NCBI RefSeq assembly: GCF_036226505.1
Contig: NZ_CP108484.1
Coordinates: 806,001 to 870,000, forward strand
Direction of reading: 5' to 3'
From: Kitasatospora sp. NBC_01246
GTDB taxonomy: Bacteria > Actinomycetota > Actinomycetes > Streptomycetales > Streptomycetaceae
Length of the DNA: 64,000 bases
Shown here: piece by piece, positions 40,804 through 49,629 of the stretch
Position numbering within the stretch: the first letter of the stretch is position 1
How the letters are laid out: every line of letters starts with the position of its first letter
Translations under genes and position numbers: made by a program
Notes under the pieces: model-generated
What the model was told of the DNA's origin: nothing
What the model saw: only the letters and a program-made list of their open reading frames with translations
Databases searched by the model: none

Positions 40804-42415
40804 AGGCCGCGCCGGTGCCGCCCTCGGAGACGGCGGCGGTGTCCACGACCGGCGCGGGGTCCGCGGTGACCCGGGTGCCGGGGTGCAGCAGCGCGCAGAC
40901 GAAGGCGACCGCGAGCGCGGCCGCCATGCCGTAGAGCACGGGCCCGTTCGCCTCGGCGAAGTCCTGCCGGATCGCGTCCAGCAGCGTGGCGCCGACGCCG
41001 TTCGGCGCCTGCGAGCCCGAGCCGTGGCCGGTGATGCCCTTGGTGACGGTGTCGGCGACGCCGGGCGCGGCGTCCACCGGGACGCCGTTGGCGACCAGCG
41101 TGCTCCGCACGTTCCTGGTGGTGCTGTGCAGCAGGACGGTGCCCAGCACCGCCAGGCCCAGGCTCGCGGAGTAGTTGCGCACCGTCTGGGTGATCCCGGT
41201 GACCTCGCCGTACGAGGCGTTGATCGAGCGGTTGACGGCGTCCGTCGAGGCGGGGGTCAGCAGCAGCCCGATCCCCGCGCCCGCCAGGACGATGTACGGC
41301 CACTGCGCGCCGAGCGACAGGTCGGTGATCTTCGAGGCCCAGAGCGCGAAGCCGACCGCGGACACCGCCGTGCCCAGCAGCATCGGCGGGCGTGCGCCGC
41401 GCCGGTCCAGCATCCGCCCGCCGATCTGCGAGCCGGGGGCGAACCCGGCGAAGAAGACCAGCAGGTAGAGACCCGCCTCGTTGGGCGTCTGGTCCAGCGC
41501 CACCTGCGCGTAGACGGAGGCGAAGAAGAACACCGGGACGAAGGCGATCATCGCGAAGAAGAGCACGGCGTTGTCCGCCGCGAAAGCCCGGTCGGCGAAG
41601 ACCCGCATCTTGATCAGCGGGTGCTCGGTGCGCAGCTCCAGCGCGACGAACACCACCAGGACGACCAGCCCGCCGACGATGCACAGCCAGGTCGCCCAGC
41701 TGCCCCAGCCCCAGGCCGCCGCCTGCTGGAGGCCGAGCACGCTCAGACCCATCCCGACGGCCACCAGGGCAGCGCCCGGCCAGTCGACCGGCTCGCGGCG
41801 GGGGTGGTTGCGGATGCCGGCGAGTACGGTCAGGACCACCGCGACGACCGCGACCGGCACGTTGACCCAGAAGATCGCCCGCCAGGTCCAGCTGGTCAGC
41901 CAGCCGCCGAGGATCGGGCCGATCGCGGTCAGACCGCCCGCGACCCCGAAGAACAGCGCCAGCGCCCGGCCGCGCCGCTCGACCGGGAACACCTCCACCA
42001 CCACGGCCAGCGCCGCCGGGAACATCAGCGCCGCGCCGAGGCCCTGCACCGCCCGGAAGCAGATCAGCCAGCTCTCGGCGGCACCGCCGGAGGGCACCGC
42101 GCCGCAGAGCGCCGAGGCGATCACGAAGGTGAGCGTCCCGATCAGCATCATCCGTTTGTGGCCGAGGACGTCCGCCAGCCGGCCGCCGAGGGCGAAGAAG
42201 GCCGCGAGGGAGAGCAGGTAGGCGTTGACCACCCACTGCATCCCGACGGCCGACAGGCCCAGTTCGCGAATGATGTCGGGCGCGGCGATCGAGACGATCG
42301 TCTGGTCGATGAAGGTCATCGAGACCGCGAAGAGCATGGCCGCGAGCGTCAGCGACTGGCTCGCCGCGACCGGCGCGGACTCCTTCGGGGTGCGGTCGGG
42401 CCGCGGTGTACCCAT
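40802..42415 (-). CDS. MFS drug transporter, DHA2 (14-TM) type
   Basis: 537 residues with 14 predicted membrane segments. ADVLGHKRMMLIG after TM2 is the DHA motif A (GxLaDrxGxkrxl), and AIGPILGGWLTSWTWRAIFWVNVP is motif C of EmrB/QacA-type exporters, followed by the family's WRWxFxxNxP signature (WRAIFWVNVP). Hence a proton-coupled multidrug or metabolite exporter. ATG at 42415; AAGGA lies 10-14 nt upstream. Upstream of it is low-complexity DNA with a 12-bp repeat (GGGTCCTCCGGT twice). No adjacent regulator of obvious type, though the bL37 gene follows upstream in the same direction. Confidence 0.9.
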   Translation of the reverse strand: MGTPRPDRTPKESAPVAASQSLTLAAMLFAVSMTFIDQTIVSIAAPDIIRELGLSAVGMQWVVNAYLLSLAAFFALGGRLADVLGHKRMMLIGTLTFVIASALCGAVPSGGAAESWLICFRAVQGLGAALMFPAALAVVVEVFPVERRGRALALFFGVAGGLTAIGPILGGWLTSWTWRAIFWVNVPVAVVAVVLTVLAGIRNHPRREPVDWPGAALVAVGMGLSVLGLQQAAAWGWGSWATWLCIVGGLVVLVVFVALELRTEHPLIKMRVFADRAFAADNAVLFFAMIAFVPVFFFASVYAQVALDQTPNEAGLYLLVFFAGFAPGSQIGGRMLDRRGARPPMLLGTAVSAVGFALWASKITDLSLGAQWPYIVLAGAGIGLLLTPASTDAVNRSINASYGEVTGITQTVRNYSASLGLAVLGTVLLHSTTRNVRSTLVANGVPVDAAPGVADTVTKGITGHGSGSQAPNGVGATLLDAIRQDFAEANGPVLYGMAAALAVAFVCALLHPGTRVTADPAPVVDTAAVSEGGTGAA

Positions 42416-42671
42416 CCGTCGCGTCCTTCCGTTCCTCCGGGGCCTCGGGGGCCTCCGGGTCCTCCGGTGGGTCCTCCGGTGAGCTCTTCGGGCCCTCCGG
42501 GCTCGGCGCCCGGCGGGCGGCGAGCCGCCGATCCCACGGTCGACACCCCCCCTGCGACCGGTCCCGCACGGCGTTCCCCGCGGTGGCCGCGTACCCGCAG
42601 CTCGGTGGCGGAGACGGCGCGAGACCACCGGCGGCCCCTCGCCGGGCCACCGGTGGCCGCTCAGGAAGTGC

Positions 42672-42749
42672 TCAGCACTGGGGCCGACGGCCGTGATTGG
42701 CCCCGCGCTTGGCTCGTGCCTTCTTCTTGCGACGTCGCTTCGACGACAT
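42672..42749 (-). CDS. Ribosomal protein bL37
   Basis: 25 residues, basic: it starts MSSKRRRKKKARAKRG and ends with ANHGRRPQC. The KK-x-R-A-K..ANHGRRP order matches the actinobacterial 50S protein bL37 (24-residue in mycobacteria, ending ANHGKRPN-like), which is buried in the 50S subunit. ATG at 42749 follows GAGAGGAG. Usually missed by gene finders because of its length. The C-terminal Cys is unusual. An open frame continues upstream to 42968 but has no coding features. Confidence 0.85.
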   Translation of the reverse strand: MSSKRRRKKKARAKRGANHGRRPQC

Positions 42750-42849
42750 GGCCACTCCTCTCCCGACGGGGTGCGCTGACCCCGGATTCCACCGTGGCAC
42801 ATCGGGCCGCGACGGGCCTCCGGAGCGCGTACGGGAGGGGGATCGGTGA

Positions 42850-42895
42850 GCGTGGAGGCCGCGCCGGCCGCCCGGGCCCGGCGCGGCCTCCACGC
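42850..42895. other. Isolated 18-bp-stem hairpin
   Basis: GCGTGGAGGCCGCGCCGG pairs perfectly with CCGGCGCGGCCTCCACGC around a 10-nt loop. It is 100 bp upstream of the bL37 start and is not next to any stop codon, so it could terminate an unseen small RNA or isolate the bL37 promoter. Confidence 0.6.
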
Positions 42896-43085
42896 GTCGG
42901 CCCGCACACCGGAGCGGCCGACGGACCGAGTCGAACCTCCACTGTTCAGTGTGTTTTTGACTGCTCATCAGATCTATCGCTCACGCCCTCCGCAGCGCGC
43001 CGTGGCATCGCGGATACGGCCGCGCCCGGCCCGGGCGAACGGGCGGAACGGGCGGAACCGCGCGGGCGGGGAGTGGTCCGGGACT

Positions 43086-43124
43086 GCCGGGGGCCGGCCC
43101 CGACTACCGGGGCCGGCCCCCGGC
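43086..43124. terminator. Terminator of the secreted repeat protein gene, 17-bp stem
   Basis: GCCGGGGGCCGGCCCCG pairs with CGGGGCCGGCCCCCGGC around a 5-nt loop, two bases after the stop codon at 43127-43129 (minus strand). Confidence 0.9.
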
Positions 43125-43126
43125 GG

Positions 43127-44233
43127 TCAGAACGCCGAGGTGTAGGCGGTGAGGAACGGCGCCGACACCGGCGATCCGGCGGCGTTGAAGCAGATCGTGT
43201 AGAGCTTCACCGTGCCGGCGCTGCGGGCCCACGGCAGGGCCAGCCCGCACCAGCCCGGGCCGGGGCCGTACGCCGTGGCGTGCGCGGTGTCCGAGGGGAC
43301 GGCCACCCCGGGCAGTGTGATGGTGAACGGGACCGAACCGGCCAGCGTGTTGGTCGCGCCGCTGGAGTTGAAGTTCGTCGCCGCGGGGACCCCGCCGTTG
43401 AACCAGAGGTAGCCGAACGACTTCGGCGGGAACGCCGGCCCGTGCAGGGCGCGCTTGAGGGAGTAGCTCAGCGTCCACCGGGTGTCGTACGGCGCGCCCG
43501 CCGCGTTGAAGCAGCTGACCACCACGGTCTGACCGGACGCCGCCGGCGCCCAGTCGGCCACCTTGCAGCGCGCGCCCTGGACCGCGTCGACCGCGGTGAC
43601 CTCGATGTTCCCGGCAGCGGTGGACAGGCCCAGACCGGGCAGCCAGGCCTTCCAGATCCCGGTCGAGCCGTGACTCACCGTGTTGACCGCGCCGGCGGAG
43701 TTGTACTGCGCGAGCACCGCCCCCGAGATGTCCGAGAAGGTGTAGCCGTAGGAGCCGCCGGCCGGCGACGGGGTCCCGCTGCTGGTGGTGTAGAGCACGG
43801 TGAACAGCGTGTTGTCGGGGGCGCCGCCCGGCCGGTAGCAGTTCACCGCGACGTCCTGCCCAGTGCCCGCCGTGGACCAGCCCTTGATCTGGCACCAGTT
43901 GCCGGTACGGCCGACGGCGGTGGCGTGGGCGATGCCGCCCGGGCCGGCGATGAACGGGAAGTGCACGAGGTACGAGCCGACCGCGAGCTGGTCGACCTTG
44001 ACGGGGTTGCTCGCCGGGGAGGGCCAGCTGCCCCACTGCCGGGTGGGGTCGGGAACGTACCCGGCGGGCGGGGTCGGGTTGTCGAGGAACGCGAAGCCCC
44101 AGCGGTCCGGCACGGCGGCCCGGGCGGGGCCGGCCGTCGGCAGGGCGACCGCCACCACGGCGGCCAGCGTGGTCAGAACGAGCAGGACGGCGCGGACGGG
44201 TCTGAACGACGGTGCGACAGTGCGGGCATGCAT
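43127..44233 (-). CDS. Secreted protein with three tandem Cys-Trp repeats
   Basis: 368 residues. The signal peptide (RPVRAVLLVLTTLAAVVAVALPTAGPARA) cleaves near Ala38. The mature protein is built from about 110-residue repeats, each with GxxHATAYG/VTAVD..C..W......V.V.CFNAAG.P...LFTVLY: Cys pairs near WCQIKGW../VNCYRPGG, RCKVADW../VSCFNAAG and WCGLALPW../TICFNAAG. One disulfide per repeat and a beta-rich fold are likely. This family is known in streptomycetes but its function is not, as far as I can tell. ATG at 44233 follows AGGGAG. A strong terminator follows its stop. Confidence 0.75.
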   Translation of the reverse strand: MHARTVAPSFRPVRAVLLVLTTLAAVVAVALPTAGPARAAVPDRWGFAFLDNPTPPAGYVPDPTRQWGSWPSPASNPVKVDQLAVGSYLVHFPFIAGPGGIAHATAVGRTGNWCQIKGWSTAGTGQDVAVNCYRPGGAPDNTLFTVLYTTSSGTPSPAGGSYGYTFSDISGAVLAQYNSAGAVNTVSHGSTGIWKAWLPGLGLSTAAGNIEVTAVDAVQGARCKVADWAPAASGQTVVVSCFNAAGAPYDTRWTLSYSLKRALHGPAFPPKSFGYLWFNGGVPAATNFNSSGATNTLAGSVPFTITLPGVAVPSDTAHATAYGPGPGWCGLALPWARSAGTVKLYTICFNAAGSPVSAPFLTAYTSAF

Positions 44234-44812
44234 GGGCGTACTCCCTGGGTGGTGAGGAGGGGTGTGCGGCCTGCGTCGGTGCAGCCTGCGCTACGAGCCC
44301 GCTCCCGGTCCCCGGGGCGGGCCGTGGCCGACGGGACGCACCGGTGCCCGGAGAGCCCGGTGGTGTCCGACGTCGGCCGACGCTGTCGGGGTCAGGCCGA
44401 CGGCGCCTCACATCGTAGGAGCGCACCGGCCGCAGGCCCAGGCCTCTGGCATGTCCCGGACGGCGGTTGTCGGCCGTTCGCCGGACCGCCCCACCCGCCC
44501 CGGCGGCGCCCGCGGGACGCTCCGCCCCCACCGGCCGGTGGCCACCGGCACCCGGGACCTCACGGCCGGTCGGCCGCCCCAGCCGTACCACACCGCCCGC
44601 GCCGCGGCGGTGACCGGAACGCGGCCCGGTGTGGGGGCGGGCGGGGCCCGTACGGCGGGCCGGCGCGCCCGACCCCGGACGCCCCGCCCGCCGCGGAGTG
44701 CGACCGCCACCCATCCGGCCTATGGTCGGTGTACGGGGGCACGGCAAGGCGAGCGGTCCGCTGCTCCCGGAGACGACGTGCCGGCCCCTCCCGGCGAAGG
44801 AGATGGCCCGGT
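44234..44812. other. Divergent intergenic region
   Basis: 579 bp with no convincing gene. It contains a 10-bp palindrome CCGACGTCGG (44367-44376) and a possible -10 TATGGT near 44718 for the rightward CMD-like gene. Confidence 0.45.
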
Positions 44813-45139
44813 ATGACCAGCGCGTCCGAAACCCCCGTGCTCGACACCCTGGCCGCCATGACGCTCGACTCGGTCGAGCGGTGCGGCCTGCCGATGGACA
44901 CCTTCCTCCTCACCCGGATCGCGGCGCTCGTCGCGATGGACGCACCACCGATGTCCTACCTGGCCCACATCGGCGCCGCCGACGGAGCCGAGCTGACGGC
45001 CGCACAGCTCCAGGACGTGCTGGTCGCCATCGCGCCGATCGTGGGCACCGCCCGCGTGATGTCGGCGGCCGGGCACATCGCGGAGGCCCTCGGCATGGCC
45101 ATCGCGGTGGCCGAGACCGACATCGCGGCGGGCGGCTGA
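44813..45139 (+). CDS. Carboxymuconolactone-decarboxylase-like (AhpD-fold) protein
   Basis: 108 residues, all-helical: LDTLAAMTLDSVERCGLPMDTFLLTRIAALVAMDAPPMSYLAHIGAADGAELTAAQLQDVLVAIAPIVGTARVMSAAGHIAEALG. The central LxxVxxxAP..GxxR and spacing fit the CMD/AhpD fold, but the CxxC of peroxidase-active AhpD is absent, so enzymatic activity is doubtful; a structural or gamma-CMD-like role is possible. ATG at 44813 is preceded by GAAGGAG. The lipid kinase gene follows 173 bp later on the same strand. Confidence 0.7.
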   Translation: MTSASETPVLDTLAAMTLDSVERCGLPMDTFLLTRIAALVAMDAPPMSYLAHIGAADGAELTAAQLQDVLVAIAPIVGTARVMSAAGHIAEALGMAIAVAETDIAAGG

Positions 45140-45312
45140 CAGCCTTCCCTCCACCGGCGGGCGGCGTGCCGCGAGGTCGGCGCCCAGCCGCGACCACCCG
45201 AACCGGGTGGCCGGTCGACACCGTCCGGGCACCCGGTGACCGGACGCCCCGCGCCCGGGCGCGCCGGGAGCGTCGTGCCCGGTGCCGGGCGAAGACCGAG
45301 GAGACGCGCAGC

Positions 45313-46638
45313 ATGGCGTCCCGTTCCCTCCTGAGTGCCCGCTGGTCCGCCCGGGCGGCCCTGGCCTGTGTGCTGGGCGCGGTGGCCGTGCTGGTGGGCA
45401 CGGTCGGCGCCGGCGGCATCCTGGTGCTCGCCGTCGGGCTGGCCGGGCTGGCGCTCACGGCGGCCGGGACGTGGTGGGTGGTCTCCCACCACGGGGTCGT
45501 CCGGCTGGCGGGCGCCCTGCTCGTGGTCGCGGCGCCCGCGGCCGTCGTGGTGGGCTATGCCCGGGCCGGGCTCTGGCCGGTGGCGCTGGCCGCGCTCGCC
45601 CTGTGGGCGGTCGCCGCGGCGTTCGCGCGGTCGGCGTTGCGCGCGGCCCGGCCCTTCCACGGCATGCGGGCGGTGGCCCGCGCGCTCCCCCGGCACCCCG
45701 TGCTGATCATGAACCCGAGGTCCGGCGGCGGCAAGGTCGACCGGTTCGCCCTGGTGGAGCGGGCCGAGGCCCTGGGCGCCCGGGTCGTCCTGCTGGACAC
45801 CGCGACCCACGTGGACGTCGCCGAACTCGCCCGCCGGGCCGTCGCGGAGGGCGCGGACCTGCTCGGCGTGGCCGGCGGCGACGGCACCCAGGCCACGGTG
45901 GCCGAGGTCGCCGCCGAGCACGACCTGCCGTTCCTGGTGATCTCGGCGGGGACGCGCAACCACTTCGCCATGGACCTCGGCCTGGACCGCGACGACCCGG
46001 CCCGCTGCCTGGACGCGCTGACCGACGGGGTGGAGCTGCGGGTCGACCTGGGCACCGTGGGCGGCCGGGCCTTCGTCAACACGGCCTCGTTCGGCGCCTA
46101 CGCCGAGATCGTGCAGACCCCGCAGTACCGCGACGCCAAGGCCGGCTCGGCCCTCAGCGCCCTCCCCGACCTCCTCCTCGGCCACTCCGGGCACGCCCTG
46201 GAGGCGGTGCTGGCGGACGGCACCCGGCTGACGGGACAGCAGGCGCTGCTGGTCAGCAACAACCCGTACACGGCTCCCGAACCGACCGTGGTGGGCAACC
46301 GCCGGCCGCGGCTGGACCGGGCGACGCTGGGGGTGGTGGGGATCCGGGTGGGCAACGCGTCGCAGGCCGCCGCCGTGGCGCTGCGGGGCAGCCGGGCGGC
46401 GGGCCTGCGCGTCCTGACCGCGCCCCGGGTGGTGGTCGACGCCGATGCCGGGCGGATCTCGGTCGCCGTGGACGGGGAGGCGCTGCGGCTCCCGACCCCG
46501 GTCACCTGCGCCGTCCGGCCCGGTGCGCTGCGGGTGCTGGTGCCGCGCGACCGCCCGGGGGCCCCGCCGGCCCGGCCGGCCATGGACTGGCGCGAGGTCG
46601 CGGCCCTCGCCCTGGGCCGCCGGCCCCCGTCGGGGTGA
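45313..46638 (+). CDS. Diacylglycerol/lipid kinase with N-terminal membrane domain
   Basis: 441 residues. Three or four membrane segments occupy residues 12-115; then the DAGK catalytic domain: HPVLIMNPRSGGGK (near 134), VAGGDGTQATVAEVA (near 188; GGDGT binds ATP), and further GTRNHFAMDLGLDRDD, a segment shared with the YegS/LCB5 group. Substrate is likely diacylglycerol or a related membrane lipid. The fused membrane part is a frequent actinobacterial arrangement and would keep the kinase at the inner membrane face. ATG at 45313 follows GAGGAGA. Confidence 0.9.
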   Translation: MASRSLLSARWSARAALACVLGAVAVLVGTVGAGGILVLAVGLAGLALTAAGTWWVVSHHGVVRLAGALLVVAAPAAVVVGYARAGLWPVALAALALWAVAAAFARSALRAARPFHGMRAVARALPRHPVLIMNPRSGGGKVDRFALVERAEALGARVVLLDTATHVDVAELARRAVAEGADLLGVAGGDGTQATVAEVAAEHDLPFLVISAGTRNHFAMDLGLDRDDPARCLDALTDGVELRVDLGTVGGRAFVNTASFGAYAEIVQTPQYRDAKAGSALSALPDLLLGHSGHALEAVLADGTRLTGQQALLVSNNPYTAPEPTVVGNRRPRLDRATLGVVGIRVGNASQAAAVALRGSRAAGLRVLTAPRVVVDADAGRISVAVDGEALRLPTPVTCAVRPGALRVLVPRDRPGAPPARPAMDWREVAALALGRRPPSG

Positions 46639-47300
46639 CGGGGCGCCTGGAGACGGGGGCGCGCGACGGTGGGGCGCGTCGGAGCGCCCGCGCGCCGGTC
46701 GCGGACTTCGACCGCCCTGCGCGGGTTCCGGTCGCGCCGGGACCACCGGACCGGCGCGCCTCCGATCACCGGCGGCGTACGCCGGTCCGCCCGGACCGTC
46801 CGGGCAACGCCGCTTCGGGGGAACGGCCTTGACGGTCCACCGGGGCCGGCGTCCACCGCACATCACCTGCCGAAGCCCTCCGCACGGCCCGTCGAAGGCC
46901 CGTCGCAGACCTCGGCCTAGCACGAACTCGCCACGCTGCGGGGGGATTTCCCGGGGATACCCCTCACATGAGCGAACCCCGCCCCGGCCACGGTACGACG
47001 GGCCCGGGACAGGGCAAGTCTGGTGCCTGTGCTCAGCCGGCCGGCCCGATCCGGCCGGCGTCCGGGTTCCGCGGAACGTGCGACAGAGCCACACCGAATC
47101 GGCTATAAAACACTGTTACTGATCTTTCGTCAGAAATGTCCCGGAGTTCCGGTTGTCCCGACCCCGGGCCGGGTCCCGGCGCGCACCCTTCGCGCCGGGG
47201 CCGCCCGGCCGGGTGCGGGCGCCGGTCCGCCCACGGTCCGGCGCCGCCGGAGCCGGCCCCCGCCCACTCTCCCCACTCCTTCGAGCGCTTGAGGATGCTG
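46639..47300. other. Intergenic region upstream of the conservon
   Basis: 662 bp. No gene found on either strand. An AT-richer pocket at about 47095-47140, with TATAAA and a CTGA..TCAG inverted repeat, is the best candidate for the cvn promoter, giving a leader of roughly 170 nt. Confidence 0.5.
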
Positions 47301-48869
47301 ATGCTTCGTGCTGGATCGTCACCCGGAGGCCGACGCCCGGCTCCCGTTCTCGTGTGGCTGGTGCCCACGGTCGTGACGGCGGGCGCCGCTGTCGTCGCCG
47401 CGCTGGTGGTCTCCACCGGCGCCCGCGCGGGGGTCCTCTGGTCCGGAGCGGTGGGCACCGCGGCGGTGGCGGTGGTGGCGGCCGAGACGGCCCGCCGGGG
47501 CCGCGCCCTCGCCGCCCTGCGCGAACGGTTCGCCCTCCAGGAGAACGAGCTGCGCCGCCGGCTGGCCCGGCAGGAGGCCGAGACCCTCCGGCTCGCCCAG
47601 ACGACCATGCCCGAGGCCATCGCCCGGCTCCGGCGCGGCACCTCGACCGACGAGATCGTGCGGTCGTACGAGCCCCAGGACACCGGCACCGGCCCGCAGT
47701 TCCACGCCGCCCGGCTGGCGGTGCTGCGCAGCATCCTGGAGATCGTCGACACCGAGGAGGGCATGCGCGAGGCCACCCAGCGGGCCTTCGTCAACATCGC
47801 CCGCCGCGTTCAGGCGATCGTGCACCGGCAGGCCCAGGAGCTGCGCCAGATGGAGGACCGGCACGGCAACGACCCGGCGGTCTTCGAGGACCTGCTGCGC
47901 CTGGACCACGGCAACGCCCTGATCGGCCGCCTCGCCGACAGCATCGCCGTCCTCGGCGGCGCCCGCCCCGGTCGCCAGTGGCGCAGGGCGGTCCCGCTGT
48001 ACAGCGTGCTGCGCGGTGGCATGTCGCGCATCCTCGACTACCGCCGGGTGGAACTGCACCCGGTCTCCCAGGTCGCCGTGGTCGGACCGGCCGTCGAGCC
48101 GCTCATCCACGCGGTCGCCGAGCTGCTCGACAACGCCACCCGCTACTCCCCGCCGCAGACCAGCGTGCACCTGACCGCCGTCGAGGTGCAGACCGGCATA
48201 GCGATCGAGATCGAGGACGGCGGCCTCAGCCTGAGCGAGGAGGGCCGGGCCCGCGCCGAGCGGATGCTCCTGGAGGCGCAGGCCGGCATCGACCTCAACG
48301 ACCTCGGGGAGACCCCCCGGCTCGGCCTGGCCGTGGTCGGACGGCTCGCGCAGGCCTACGGGTTCCAGATCTCGCTGCGGCCCTCCGCCTACGGCGGGGT
48401 GCGCGCGGTGCTGATCGTGCCGCAGGAGCTGATCACCACCGCCCCCGCCACCGGCCGGGCCCACGGCATCGGTGCCGCCGCGAACCCCCTGCCGGCGCCG
48501 GACACCGCGCCCCGGCCCTCGGAGCGGACGCGTCCGGTGTCCGTCTCGCGGCCCTGGGGTTCGCGGACCGTCGCCACCGCCTCGCAGCCGTTCCCGGTCG
48601 GCGACGACGTGCCGGTGGTGACCGAGCGGACCGCGAACGGCCTGCCCCAGCGCCGCCGCCACGCCGCGCCCTACCGACGGGGCGCGGCCGAATCCCCCCG
48701 GATCGCCCCGGCCCCCCGGGCCCCGGAGCCCGCGCCGGCCCCGGCCCAGGCGCCGGCCCAGCCCGGTATGTGGCTGGCCGCGTTCACCGAGGGGGTGAAC
48801 GGCCACACGCCGTCCACCGACACGGCCGGCCCCACCAGCGAAGAGTCGTCAGGGAAGAGCGAGCAGTGA
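47301..48869 (+). CDS. cvnA: Conservon protein CvnA, membrane sensor-kinase-like
   Basis: 522 residues. Two hydrophobic segments near the N-terminus (PVLVWLVPTVVTAGAAVVAALVV, GVLWSGAVGTAAVAVVAA) are followed by a helical dimerisation region and a GHKL ATPase domain: ELLDNATRYSPP (N box), EIEDGGLSLSEEGR (G1) and LGLAVVGRLAQAYG (G2). The tail (about 430-522) is Pro/Ala-rich. CvnA proteins of Streptomyces share this layout and act with CvnB-D as a membrane heterocomplex resembling a eukaryotic G-protein sensor. ATG at 47301 has GAGG at ideal spacing; ATG 47295 is in frame. First gene of a five-gene conservon. Confidence 0.9.
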   Translation: MLRAGSSPGGRRPAPVLVWLVPTVVTAGAAVVAALVVSTGARAGVLWSGAVGTAAVAVVAAETARRGRALAALRERFALQENELRRRLARQEAETLRLAQTTMPEAIARLRRGTSTDEIVRSYEPQDTGTGPQFHAARLAVLRSILEIVDTEEGMREATQRAFVNIARRVQAIVHRQAQELRQMEDRHGNDPAVFEDLLRLDHGNALIGRLADSIAVLGGARPGRQWRRAVPLYSVLRGGMSRILDYRRVELHPVSQVAVVGPAVEPLIHAVAELLDNATRYSPPQTSVHLTAVEVQTGIAIEIEDGGLSLSEEGRARAERMLLEAQAGIDLNDLGETPRLGLAVVGRLAQAYGFQISLRPSAYGGVRAVLIVPQELITTAPATGRAHGIGAAANPLPAPDTAPRPSERTRPVSVSRPWGSRTVATASQPFPVGDDVPVVTERTANGLPQRRRHAAPYRRGAAESPRIAPAPRAPEPAPAPAQAPAQPGMWLAAFTEGVNGHTPSTDTAGPTSEESSGKSEQ

Positions 48870-49273
48870 TTCAGCAGCGGAGCAACATGGACTGGATGCT
48901 CAAGGATCTGGCGGAGAGCGTCCCGTACACCCGGCACGTCGTCGTCCTCTCCGCCGACGGTCTGCGGATGGCCCAGCACGGCACCGACAACGACACCGCC
49001 GACCGGCTCGCCGCCGCCTGCGCCGGCCTGCAGAGCCTCGCCGCCGCGGTCGGGCACGAGTTCCCGCACAGCGACGGCCGGATGCGGCTGGTCGTGATCG
49101 AGATGGGCGGCGGCTTCTTCTACCTGATGGCGGCCGGCGCCCGCGCCTACCTCGCCGTGCTCGCCGACGAGGGCGTCGACGCCGGGCTGATGGGCCAGCG
49201 GATGCGCGACCTGGTCGCCCGGATCGGCGAGCACCTCACCACACCGGCGCGCAACGGCGGGCAGGTCGCGTGA
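48866..49273 (+). CDS. cvnB: Conservon roadblock protein CvnB
   Basis: 135 residues, roadblock/LC7 domain: MDWMLKDLAESVPYTRHVVVLSADGLRMAQHG, then RLAAACAGLQSLAAAVG, then MRLVVIEMGGGFFYLMAAGARAYLAVLADEGVDAGLMG. It corresponds to MglB-type partners of small GTPases and is expected to act on CvnD. GTGA overlaps the CvnA stop (start 48866). It resembles the three roadblock proteins at 3-5 kb but belongs to the complete module. Confidence 0.92.
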   Translation: MIQQRSNMDWMLKDLAESVPYTRHVVVLSADGLRMAQHGTDNDTADRLAAACAGLQSLAAAVGHEFPHSDGRMRLVVIEMGGGFFYLMAAGARAYLAVLADEGVDAGLMGQRMRDLVARIGEHLTTPARNGGQVA

Positions 49274-49629
49274 GTGCGACCGACCAGGACTGGGACGACG
49301 GAGAAGCCGAACGCCTCTACGTGATCACGCGCGGCCGCGGCGGACCGGCCGAGCAGACCACGTTCGATCTGGTCACCCTGATCGTCTCCCGGGCGCAGCC
49401 GACTCCCTCGATGCAGCCGGAGCACGCGGCGATCCTGCGGATCTGCGGCTCGCCCCTGTCGGTGGCCGAGATCTCCGCCTATCTGCGACTGCCGATGAGC
49501 GCGGTCACCGTCCTCCTGGCGGACCTCCTCGCCGAGGAGCTGATCGAGGCCCGAATGCGGGTCCCCCAGGCCATCCTTCCCGAACGCGCCCTGCTGGAGG
49601 CGGTGATACATGGACTTCAGAGACTCTGA
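49270..49629 (+). CDS. cvnC: Conservon DUF742 protein CvnC
   Basis: 119 residues. RLYVITRGRGGPAEQTTFDLVTLIVSRA..MQPEHAAILRICGSPLSVAEISAYLRLPMSAVTVLLADLLAEELIEAR is the DUF742 signature, a winged-helix-like adapter found only in conservons and related operons. Start GTG at 49270 overlaps the CvnB stop by 4 bp; its end overlaps CvnD by 20 bp, so the whole operon is translationally coupled. Confidence 0.92.
   Translation: MSATDQDWDDGEAERLYVITRGRGGPAEQTTFDLVTLIVSRAQPTPSMQPEHAAILRICGSPLSVAEISAYLRLPMSAVTVLLADLLAEELIEARMRVPQAILPERALLEAVIHGLQRL

Larger units (their letters stand above)
42750..43126. other. Intergenic region with two strong hairpins
   Basis: 377 bp. It holds the terminator of the secreted protein gene (43086-43124), an isolated long hairpin (42850-42895) and, between about 42935 and 42990, a pocket of lower GC that may be a promoter reading leftward. 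Confidence 0.5.

Noticed and set aside
42421..42520. Acidic repeat frame SPEDPPEDPEAPEAPEE on the minus strand upstream of the MFS gene
   Set aside because: It arises from GGGTCCTCCGG-type low-complexity DNA and leads out of frame into the MFS gene; there is no start signal.
42750..42968. Upstream extension of bL37 to 98 residues
   Set aside because: The extension is Arg/Pro-rich non-protein-like sequence crossing the orphan hairpin, while the ATG at 42749 has an excellent ribosome site.
42930..42975. tRNA-like T-loop motif GGTTCGACT on the minus strand
   Set aside because: The flanking five-base stems do not pair, and no acceptor or anticodon stem can be drawn around it.
40799..44812. Very long plus-strand reading frame opposite the MFS and secreted-protein genes
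   Set aside because: It is an antisense shadow without recognisable domains; only the part from 44813 is a gene.
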